From the NCBI GenBank assembly GCA_032622095.1, contig CP136063.1:74563980-74627979 (forward strand): a stretch of DNA of 64,000 bases. Reading direction: 5' to 3'. Positions 54,266-64,000 of this stretch are shown here, in pieces. The notes beneath the pieces are model-generated. The model saw nothing but the letters and a program-made list of their open reading frames with translations, ran no database searches and had not been told where the DNA came from. Positions within the stretch are counted from its first letter, which is position 1. The number at the start of each line of letters is the position of its first letter. Source of the DNA: Siphonodentalium dalli (Eukaryota; Mollusca; Scaphopoda; Gadilida; Siphonodentaliidae). The position numbers and the translations under genes are program-made.

Positions 54266-55559
54266 AACCGCGGAGTGATTCAATGGAAGTTCAGATTGAA
54301 AAAACTCATATCAGCTAATACGAAATTTGTGCATAGTTTAAAAAAAAATCCACTGAACTAATCACTTTCTTTCAATTGTCAATTTTGAGGAACCTTATAT
54401 TTAAATCAATCACCTTGGTAAATTGGGAAATTTCAGGTTAGAAATTGGGGAAATGTGGTATTTTTGGCATTGTGATAGGGGCCTGCATACGGTGTCGCCA
54501 AAATCCTTTATGCGGAGTACTTTTTCAGACTCGGATTAGGGAATTTTTGGAATGAAACGGTGGTTTATGTGGCCAACTCTCAATGAAATTGTAACCAAAT
54601 CACACGTAAATGTTACAAACTTCGGCTACAAAAGTAAATGTTTAAACTTATATGGATGGGGTAAGGCGGGTATTCTGCTTATGCATATTTGGCCAAGAGA
54701 CCAAATGCATGACCATTGTGTCCAGGGGCTCAGCTGTTCATCAATGTAACAGCATATGAGTTTTTCGTCCCACTCGTTGTCTGTTGAGTTTATCAGCATG
54801 TCTTGAATTCAAGTTGAGAAACATGTGACCGTAGAGTTCTAAACTGTTTAAATAGATCACGAAACTAGTCCGATAGCAATTGCCCAGTCCTTCATAGAAA
54901 AAACCATGCACTTGATCTTTGTGTGCTCGTAATTTTGTATGAAGGTGTGTGATCTATCGACACGATAATACGTGCATCAACAGTAAGTAGCCAACTGGCA
55001 ATTCAATTTAGATTCAGCATTGCTCAACAACAAAATGTGAAGAGCCTCCAGATATAATAACCATATCCAACCATCGTCAGAATACATGAAGTGAACTACA
55101 CTAGTCGTTATTTGCTATTTCAACAATGAAAAATGTTGAAAAGATGTTTGACAAATCTTACAATTTGGTCGGTTAGGGTGGATATTTTCAATCAGTGACA
55201 GGCTGCTCGAGTTAAAAAAAATGTGTTTGCAACTTCCTGAATGCCTATTATACCCATACACAATAATACAGACCGAATGGTCAAAGTTTCTTCAAAAATC
55301 AAATTTTTATTGAAACTTGGGGAATTTTCACAATTTATGATCTTTTCGGGAGAAATTGCACATAATACTGTTCCTTTCTGTCCCAAAAATAAGTATAGGC
55401 TATACATAATAAATTATAGATCAAATATAGTTGACTGTGATAAACAGTGACCATGTTAACACTGCCCGACCAATATTCCTATTTTGACATGAAATTTTTA
55501 ACAGTCCCGGCTGCCTTGAGGTCGGCTCAAAGCTGCCCGAACGAGCGCAAGCCAAAAGG
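54266..55559. other. Intergenic, no gene seen
   Basis: About 1.3 kb with only short frames. No recognised domain or repeat. Confidence 0.4.
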
Positions 55560-55805
55560 AAGAGAACTCGCAATTTGAATGTAGGAATAATCGGAATCAG
55601 TAACACACGAGGTACCTGTTTTAGGCTATATATTGCACATACCTGTTTTTGTGATAGTCTGTCCTCTACCATACACAATCTTTGCAATAACTGATTATGA
55701 CTTCTCCAGACCCGATAGTACCGGCAAATGACAACACCCCTCCGGAGCATTTTATATGTAGTGAAAATCGATGACATAATGCGTTGTGTTACGGGGTTTA
55801 TGTAG
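55560..55805 (+). repeat. Dispersed repeat family (third copy)
   Basis: Shares TACCTGTTTTTGTGATAGTC, TCTACCATACACA and GGCAAATGACAACACCCCTC-like blocks with 6930-7110 and 37970-38110. Confidence 0.65.
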
Positions 55806-56980
55806 GAATAGGCGGATTTGAGACATCAACATGAATTATTAACACCGAACAATCGTCCTGGGCCCTATACTATGCACCATAATAAGTGTCGAATATAATA
55901 GGCCACTGAGCTACCAGAACAAAAACAGTCAGAAATGGTAACGCCCTCAAGATCATATTATTATATAAAAAATATATTGGAGCTTTAATACAGTGATTGT
56001 GAAAAATGTGTATATAGGTCACGGCTATATAGTTTATTATATGTATTTTGTTGTATGATTATGTGTATATAGTGTGCGCTGTAGGTGGTCCAGTCCACTG
56101 ACTAGGCGGTCCAGTCCGGTCCGGTCCAGGCATTTCAAAGCGGTCCGGTCTACTTACATGTGCACGAGTTAGCAAAGTGTTCATCGTATACATGCACAAT
56201 GAAGTTTACTTTATCAAAACAAGGTGCGCAAACAATGTCTACAGCATTGCTTGTCACAGTTAACAAGGTCGCACCGCAATAACCCAGTACATACGTTGAA
56301 CATAAACTTTTAGAGATGATTCACCATTGTTGTTGTGTATATTATGCCATTAAAGGTGCACACCGCTAGACTGGACTGGTCCAGCAGGGTTGAACCCGAC
56401 CCCGGCCCGGTACAGCCGTTAACCGGTACCGGACCTGTTTTTTTGGCGGTCCTATCCACATCACTAAAAATAACAGATATGAACCTGTTTGGAAAATATT
56501 CCATCAATTTATTATCACTTTTATTTATAATTCCTTATCACATCGTTTCGGGGGCTATGTTTTATAACAGATATATCCGAAAACGTTCGGAGTCCATATG
56601 GAACGGACCAATCTTGTCGTCTTGTTAGCACGCTCAATCAAGGCAACTTTCATTTCAACTAATATATTTCACGCCGAACTACGATCTGCTGCATAAGTTA
56701 TGAACTACTTTATTATGTTTTGATTGATAAATAATATGTACAATCTTCAATTTTATCGGCATTTTATTCACAAAAAGTCATTTGTAGTTTTGAAATATGA
56801 CTTTATAAAATTATGTTATTGCTGTAATTGCGGCCCGGAAGATATATACTTAATGCTGCCATATCCGTAATATCTTAAACCAAATCTTTCCTGATAACCG
56901 AACACTCTTGAAGTCGGTCGTGATTCCATTTGATCCACTATCTTTGTACTGACAAAATACACGTAGATGTCACATACATA
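55806..56980. other. Intergenic with GC-rich GGTCCGG words
   Basis: 56090-56160 is rich in GGTCCGGTCC and GGTCCAGTCC words. 56370-56450 has inverse words (GACTGGACTGGTCC, CGGCCCGGTA). This weakly recalls the termini of the elements at 7990 and 46877, but no convincing terminal inverted repeat is seen. No gene. Confidence 0.35.
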
Positions 56981-57119
56981 CAGTAATGCCCTAAATAATC
57001 GACTCCTTAACCACAGCAGAATATGGGTACTTTTTCAGGATTTAGTCGGAAATATGGCTTGTTGCCATTCATCGGAAAGCTCCCACTGGTTAAGGAGTCG
57101 ATTATTTAGGACATTACTG
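56981..57119. repeat. Stem-loop with 33-bp near-perfect arms
   Basis: Arms 56981-57013 and 57087-57119 are inverted with one mismatch (core CTAAATAATCGACTCCTTAA) around a 73-bp unique loop. It could be a tiny MITE or a structured RNA; no flanking duplication is clear. Confidence 0.9.
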
Positions 57120-59251
57120 AATGAATACACGTGGTGCAAACAGTCAGAACGTGGCGTATTATACGGCTAACATAATGTATCCAGGCATGAAATTTCGCGC
57201 TGGCAGTTCGAGTATGACTACAATATAAACAAACTTGTGGGGGCGAAACAAACAAATCAGAGTATCGTTATTTCATCAATGTTCCCACGAAGGGGCTCAG
57301 AATGTGTACTTTTTAAGATTGTTGGTATGAGTAAGTTTGTTCTATTATATATATTTGTCGCCCATGGTGTAACATACATGTATCCAACTGATGGAAGCTG
57401 ATTTATAAATAGAATATATCCAAACATACCTTTGAATTTTTGTGTTGCCATCCGACCTCGACTTTCTCAAGATATCAACGATAAACGCCGTTGTAACGAC
57501 AATATACACCATAAAGTATTATTATTACAAAATAGTCGATCTACAAATACATGTACCAAGTTCGTGCTATGTATTATTTTCTCCACCAATTTGATTAGAC
57601 TACAACCACTCTTAAGTGCAATACTCCTGAATGGCTCAAACTCTCTTCCACTTAGCACCAACCACAACATCTTTAAATTTAAGCAACCCAAACTTTTATT
57701 ACCAGAAGTTGACGTTTCTGTCCTCTATCATAATATATAGAATCATATTAGTACCGAGTAAAACTTTGGCCATATACGTCCACTTAATCAAGTAGCATAG
57801 TTGCCCGATTCAGTGAATTTCCGTTAGATTTGCGTTAAATGTCAATCATTCCATTATTTTGAAAAAACAAATTTATAAAGATAGATATATTTGAGAATGC
57901 TTGTAAACACACAGCAGTGGTAACTCACTCTCTGCCCAACTCTTTCCTTCTATTCTGCCTCAACTGATTCATAATAATTATACTATTCTTAATGTTTTGC
58001 TTTCCTGTCATTTTCGTTTCCTCTCAACCTGTTCTCTTTAACTCGGCCTCTTGCCATACGCTCCTTCTACATACGATTATGCATGCTTTTCTTCTCTGAG
58101 AAGATAACTTCAGATAAGCGGTGACCCGCATGTTGTTAGATCCTCGTCACCCTCTTCTATTCTAATCTGTCATATAAATCATAATGTTCAATGTCTTGTT
58201 TCATGTATGCATGTATTAATTGAGGGTAGAAATAAATATTGTTTAAACAAACCACTATTCGCTGTCTGATTCAAAACCATAGCTTTCCTCATAACTCACC
58301 AAAACAATGTAATTATTCATATATTTTATGGCATACAATACAAACTAAGCTATGTATGAACACATGTTCAATTCGTTATATTTAATAGTTTGCGCATTTA
58401 GGGCGCGGTGAGCATAATGGAAAGTTTACATTGCTGTAGATCTGTATACAGATCTGTGTGAAGTCACGTGTCGCAGATTAGTGTGATCACAACATGATTA
58501 ATGTTAGTGAACGCGCGCTCGTCAGTACTCTGGTAATTGACAATGTACTATGAGTCGCGTCAGTTCAAGCCAGACAGAAAAAAATGAATCAACTATCAGC
58601 ATACCAAAGCAGTTTATTCTTACACCAGTTGATAATGGTTCGAAGAAAGAATGAAAGTCGCAAGAGAACAAATCACATAGGAATACACAATAAACAACAG
58701 TGTACACAAATAGAAATATGGCTACTTCATCTACGACCCCTATCACAGAAATATGCGGAATTTCCCATCTAATCACAACGTTGTGAGCATATAATAACAA
58801 CATGGCCTAGATTATATGCTGCGCTAGTCAACATCAGTGATAGCTGCCTTGTTATGCTATGCTTTTGCGGTCGCCCTGTTGTTCACTGTGTGCACTAAGG
58901 TATTATACCACACTCCAAGATGAACACATATTAATAAGATATACTGTAAATAGTAAAAACTTTAAGTACTTTGTCACCGCACGCACAAGCACACAGGTTC
59001 TCGCTAAACAGTGTGAAATACATGGGTTGAATGACAAAGACAGATTATGCACATTCGCCAAGCCCGAGTAACAATTAATCAAATCAGATTTGCCTGTCGC
59101 AATGCCTCGGTGTTGACCGTGACTTATAACGGACACGAATTTTTTTTCTGTGTGCATTTCTGTATCAACCCGTTTACACTAGTATGCGTGTAGAACTGTA
59201 CAGATCTACAGCAACGTAAACAACCCCTTAACATGCATGGAATGTATAAGC
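57120..59251. other. Intergenic, no gene seen
   Basis: About 2.1 kb. Frames at 57432-57740 and 58522-58803 are open but without recognised content. 58050-58190 weakly matches 50860-50990. Confidence 0.4.
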
Positions 59252-59572
59252 GATTGATTGATTGATTGATTGGGGTTTATTGTCGCTTTAGCCACTAAGG
59301 CCATATCACGACATTGCCAGTTTTAGTGGTGGAGGAAATCCGCACACTTGCGACTAATCTAACAGTGATTTCAATGGCTGATTAACTCGTCAACCATGTG
59401 CGGCAAACCACCGGCCATCAACGAGTAACTGGTAACTCCACCAGATAACGATTTCGAGTTACAAAGTCCACGATGGAAACATGTGGATTTGAACCATAAT
59501 CGCCAGCGCTGGAGGGCGAAACGGCTTGGAGTTGTACCCCTAACCGATTGAGCCACCGAGGCCCCCGAATGT
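59252..59572 (-). mobile_element. tRNA-derived SINE
   Basis: On the minus strand the head begins near 59572 (GGGGGCCTCGG), with box A TGGCTCAATCGG (59544-59555) and box B GGTTCAAATCC (59485-59495). A conserved body and a tail with TTTATTGTCG-type sequence and (AATC) repeats (59252-59272) follow. Pol III would transcribe it; mobilisation would need a LINE partner. The style matches SINEs I recall from molluscs. Confidence 0.75.
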
Positions 59573-59992
59573 AGAAGCGACCTAACCCAGAGGCCCCAAA
59601 TGTATCATTCATGGCGAGCAATTATAATGTTAAATGGACAATAACAATCCTTTTTAAATATCAATACTATAATGTGATTCTATAATTGGAGAACGAAACT
59701 TATTTGCATGCAGCCATGCATGTTATGGTAGAACGTTGGCCAATGTATTGATTAAAGCGAACACAAGCTATATCATGCCTGATTTATATACAATAAAGAA
59801 CCAGTTACGTACATTGTATTTGCATACATGGTATTCCCATATGCGACATGGATATCTCATTGCCACAAGTGCACCATAACAGTTTGAGCACTTTCGATAG
59901 TCAGAAGTCAACTGCTCAAAAGTAACTGTTCTGATAAACTGTTTATAAATTTATAAATTGTAAGCTACGGACCTCTGCTGAAGATGTATTCA
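59573..59992. other. Intergenic, no gene seen
   Basis: No recognised feature. Confidence 0.4.
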
Positions 59993-60095
59993 GATCCCCA
60001 AGTTAATTTTATTAAAGATATCTCAGTCCCCAGTTTAATACTTTTATTAAACATATCTCAGTCCCCAGGTTAGTTTTATTAAACATATTTCATAA
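59993..60095 (+). repeat. Short tandem repeat, ~35-bp unit, three copies
   Basis: Units built on CCCCAGTTAATTTTATTAAA and ATATCTCAGT, with small differences. Confidence 0.85.
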
Positions 60096-60662
60096 CCTGT
60101 TTGGAGAAACCAACAGTGAGGCCAGGGGAAGGTGGAAAAAGGGTAGACACTTTCTTTTTATCAGTTTGACCTATCTTGGCACATATCACCCCCTTTTTTC
60201 AATATTTTGTTCCGGTGTATTTTCAGAGACCCGCCCCTTTTTGGAAGAATTGTGACAAGCATCTACACGATATCACAAACCCTTATATGTATATACGTGT
60301 CCTTATTTATACTGTGCAATGATTTGTTACACAGTTACACTGGACGAAAAGTGAGGCTTACATATATGTGATATCACGTATGCCATGTAATTGACATTTA
60401 TCAGTATCAAATGAACACAGCGCGTGTAACATGACGCATGTCTCTAGATGTCGGTCGCGCTTATATTAATTGAATGTGAAATGTCATACGAAATTGCCTG
60501 CATTTGAGAAAAACTGGTTCTTAATTAGAAAACCTCTGAAGAAAACTCTAGATACTAATATTGTATGACAAACTGAAATCAAGATATTGAGTTAGATACA
60601 CCCACACGATTGAACATGTATATCTCTCAAAACAACACTACCAAGAGTTGATATCGTGTTAC
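60096..60662. other. Intergenic, no gene seen
   Basis: No recognised feature. Confidence 0.4.
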
Positions 60663-60686
60663 AGCAACAACAACAACAACAACAAC
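60663..60686 (+). repeat. (CAA)n microsatellite
   Basis: Eight CAA-type triplets. Confidence 0.95.
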
Positions 60687-60877
60687 TCCATCCACTGAAA
60701 TTCGATATTAAATGAAAGATTATATTGTAATTAAAAATCACCATTACCACGTGATTTAAATTTGAGTAATGGTCGAAGAAATTACAGAATATATTATAAC
60801 ATCACTGGTATTGAAAGAAACGATGAGTGAATGATGGTATGGGTGGTTTCTGTGAGTTTGTTTGGATGGGTGTGCGA

Positions 60878-60878
60878 A

Positions 60879-60967
<89 letters not shown>

Positions 60968-60972
60968 GAGAG
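60878..60972 (+). repeat. (GA)n microsatellite
   Basis: About 95 bp of nearly pure AG dinucleotide with single interruptions (60897, 60965). Confidence 0.97.
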
Positions 60973-62230
60973 CAATTTTATTAATGGTTATATTACTATC
61001 TATGTAATTTTGATCAATAACAACATAAATAAAAACAGTATAATTGAACAGACTTAAGTTTCCCACTCATTTACCACCATGCTATTGTATGAAAAACCGA
61101 CTCCAATGTACAGTAATTTAGTATTATAAGCTGTCAGCACCATATGGTGGATACACACATGCATGTATTTCTGTATGTAAAATACATGTATTTTACATGG
61201 CCACACCAATAATTGACATTAATAACCTGCGCGCGAGCAGTTCATTTTTAAGAGGCCAGACAAGTGAATAGTGATAAGCGAAGTCAAACTGTCTGCTATC
61301 AGTACATTTAAGGCCAGTCCAAAACATGTCTTCTGTTACGGATGCGGAAATTAGTCAAGTATGTGTGATATCTGGCATTTTATTAATGCACGAACACCAG
61401 AAGCGACACGACTGGCATATACAAGCTTGATATAGAACATGTTCGGCCATGATGCTTGTTTGGCGTGAGGTCTCGAAAGCTGGGCAAGGTACAATATATT
61501 ATATTTTACTTAAATAGCTCAGAGTTAGCCACCCCGCCTGGTAGCTGTCGGGATCATATAGAGCCCCAAGTCGGGGATCATATATAGCCCCAAGTCGGGG
61601 AAATCCTGATCCACCAATGCTATAAATATCAAGAGAGGACTGGTAATTATTTAGATAGAACGTCCACCATATGGGTTATCCCCCGAACAATTATTTTAAG
61701 TGACCTAGCGACTCTGTCCAAGATAGCGGTTTCTCTACATTCCGACTTATTGGAACTAGAACTCAGTGCGGTCAGGACGTCGGCAATGATTGGGTTGTCG
61801 GTGGACACATATTATATTGTCTGTATGATCCGTGTAAAACGCCAAATGCACGATAATTATAGAAATTACATGCATGTGTGTATCCACCTATATAGGCGAG
61901 TATCAAAGGCGCCACACATATATGAAGAGAGTGATATTGACATTCTTTGAAAGACCTCGAATTATAGGCAGAAAATTATTTAATTCACACACAAACATAC
62001 TAAAGTCGGACAGCACGCTAATGATGCTCTATATGCACTGACAATCACAATAGTTAATTTGAAGTGAGTGCAAGCAAACGTAGAAATTTATGCAATTAGT
62101 TTGTTAATAATTTATATTTTCTATTTCTATTTTCCATTTATAATTTTATCATACCAACTTCAAGTATTTCCCTCCACCTTCAGATCAATACCTTATATTA
62201 ACCACCAAGATTGTGTTACATAGATATAGA
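60973..62230. other. Intergenic, no gene seen
   Basis: Includes a short tandem duplication at 61551-61600 (GATCATATA, AGCCCCAAGTCGGGG twice). Otherwise no recognised feature. Confidence 0.4.
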
Positions 62231-62378
62231 GGATCTCACATGAGTTTCTATTTTATACGGAATTTATCAACCGAGTTCACTAAATTCGATTTGAGCCGAG
62301 GTTTACCGAGGCTCAAATAGAATTTAGAGGACGAGGTTGATAAATTACGTATACAATAGGACGAGTGTGAGATACCTT
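62231..62378. repeat. Foldback hairpin, ~68-bp arms
   Basis: Outer arms start GGATCTCACA and end TGTGAGATACC. Inner arms (CTAAATTCGATTTGAGCC and its inverse) continue the pairing to a loop of about 12 bases. Mismatches are scattered. Confidence 0.85.
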
Positions 62379-62840
62379 TTATCACATGATCAAATAAACC
62401 CGAAGCAACGCGAAATATTCATCGAAAACAATCATAAACTACAGCGATCGCAAGTTATTTGAAGAACGCCGTGACGTCATCGCACGCGCTGATATTAAAC
62501 GTGTCTATTACCGATAATTATGAAACTGCTTTTATGGCCAAATTATGTGATAAAATGCTGTCTACTGTATGGATAAAGCTGATATTAAAGATATATATAG
62601 ATGCATAATGATGGTTTCTCGTGAAGGGCAAGTAGATTTGAATATAACTGTATCCGCAAAAGTTTTATTTGGAATTAAATTTAGGCGTAAATTTCACGTA
62701 TATTTTAAATTTAAAGCATCCATAAATGTGTTAGTTCGAATATAATGGTGCTTAAATTGCACGTATATTTGAAATTAAATTTCATTAAACGTCACTTATT
62801 TTCCGTTAAATGTCTAGATTTATGGACACATAATTTCCAC
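62379..62840. other. Intergenic, no gene seen
   Basis: AT-rich with no recognised feature. Confidence 0.4.
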
Positions 62841-63342
62841 TTAAAGGCACGTGCGGCCTTAGTTGTCGAAAATATTCATATTTGTTCCAAACACCGTAAA
62901 CAGAAAAACATTAAAACGCATACAGTTTCGTTCATATATACCATGACCATCGCGTAAACAGCGTGTTATCACAAAGACCTACTATATTTTACCTAAGCAA
63001 GAGCATGATTGTGTTACAGAAGACAGCACAATGCTACTGGCTAATCACACACACATGGCATAAACGCTCTTTATTAGTTCCATATCAGGAATTCACCAAC
63101 AAAGAACGCTCTTTATGTTTACCATCATAATATAAATAAACACCAGAAAAGTAACTTTTTATGTTTTTGTTTACATAACAATGGTCAAACAGATGACAAT
63201 AACATACTGTTTATGCGATATTTCTTATTTGTATGCGGACAAAGTCTGTCTACATTTTGATGTTCTTTCTGTTTGTGGCGGTTTTTGACGGGTGTAAATA
63301 TTTTCACAGGATACCCACCGCCAAGGCCAACCGTACCTTTAA
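62841..63342 (-). mobile_element. MITE family A, copy 5
   Basis: 502 bp in reverse orientation, TTAA at both borders (62841-62844, 63339-63342), close to the copies at 17067 and 26913. The foldback blocks are intact. Confidence 0.94.
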
Positions 63343-64000
63343 GTATGGAAGAATACGTGTCCGTTAATTCCACGTATATTTCAAATTGATGGGAATTGAC
63401 GTGATCCGTATATGCCGTAAATCTATTTTAATTTTTTAACATTTAAAGAAAAATAGAAAATACGTGAAGTTTAAATGAAATTGAATTCCAATTTTGGTAC
63501 AGTGTTATTGGCACTTTTAAATTTGAAAGTCCCCTGACTCGTACATTGCTGTTGACTAATATACATTTACACAACCTTTGATGTGAGTTGGAGTACGTTT
63601 GCGGCCTCGTTCTATACATGGTGAGGAACATCACCAATAATGATGGCGTAGAACATTAAACAAGTTGATATAATTGAATACACGTAGTACGTTATCCGTA
63701 TACCAGAGAGATCTGTATTGCCTCCTTGAAGGAGAGATATGTGTACAAGTATATACATGCTTATAAATACAATAGTGACATACATTTTATATCAATTTCA
63801 CTTGCATAAGGTCAGTTAACGAGTGTCCGTATGTATGTGAGCGAAAATGTTATAGTATTTACATCTTAGCATTTAGATCCGCTTACAACAGTTTGTGTCC
63901 AGTGAGAATATCACTCGTATATATCCCTGCATGTATGGACACTCAGCACTAGATATATGTTATTGGTTTGTACACAATACCGAGCAGTGATGAATTATGC
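63343..64000. other. Intergenic, no gene seen
   Basis: No recognised gene or repeat up to the window end. Confidence 0.4.

Noticed and set aside
56090-56460. Possible third member of the GGTCCGG foldback family
   Set aside because: GC-rich words recur in both orientations, but I could not find matching termini or a target duplication.
57432-57740. 102-codon plus-strand frame
   Set aside because: No recognised motif, no start context or splice signals, and typical AT-rich chance composition.
60794-61066. 90-codon minus-strand frame rich in SL
   Set aside because: It is the translation of the (GA)n microsatellite at 60878-60972.

Overview
This is nuclear DNA from a metazoan. The genes are class A (rhodopsin-like) G-protein-coupled receptors of the kind that expanded in lophotrochozoans. 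The rest is AT-rich and crowded with LINE relics, a DIRS-like relic, tRNA-derived SINEs, TTAA-flanked MITEs, minisatellites and foldback hairpins. There is no operon structure, rRNA, phage or plasmid content. A mollusc, perhaps a gastropod, is the best guess; it rests on receptor style and repeat types, not on a database match.

Genes. Three closely related receptors lie on the minus strand at 1647-2708, 18330-19394 and 52214-53341. Each is one intact coding exon. In each, a splice-acceptor-like sequence ends one base before the ATG, so an upstream non-coding exon is likely. A fourth, frameshifted N-terminal scrap of the same family lies at 4225-4290. A different receptor at 32435-34729 (764 aa, minus) has a third intracellular loop of about 500 residues and MRI in place of the usual DRY motif. 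I found no other convincing host gene; two unrecognised open stretches (31371-31825 and 35613-35870) are kept as tentative.

Mobile DNA. MITE family A (about 500 bp, TTAA ends) has complete copies at 17067-17567, 26913-27413, 48676-49170 and 62841-63342, plus partial copies at 1-343 and about 35380-35515. MITE family B (353-411 bp, piggyBac-like TTAACCC ends) has copies at 6291-6701, 20869-21221, 39754-40130 and 44827-45224, and a relic at 42505-42661. Each B copy carries two roughly 69-bp hairpins that are mirror images of each other. TTAA duplication is supported inside the window for both: A interrupts a reverse-transcriptase relic whose frame is restored when A is removed, and an unoccupied paralogue of the B insertion site at 6291 exists near 24245. 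LINE relics occur at 8415-9888, 16880-17930 and 22245-23505, an ORF1-like relic at 23529-23770, and a DIRS-like relic at about 13390-16025.

Tandem repeats inside inverted arms are the recurring theme. A 4.5-kb foldback-like element at 7990-12513 has arms built of roughly 350-bp monomers and is interrupted by a LINE with a 14-bp target duplication. A smaller element at 46877-47596 shares its terminal design. Two minisatellite loci, 3144-4077 and 4313-4789, also have inverted arms. A 688-bp segment is present twice (4803-5490 and 7201-7888) with only two differences that I could see.

The layout is islands of receptor genes in a sea of repeats. Several of the repeats are nested, which allows relative dating of insertions.
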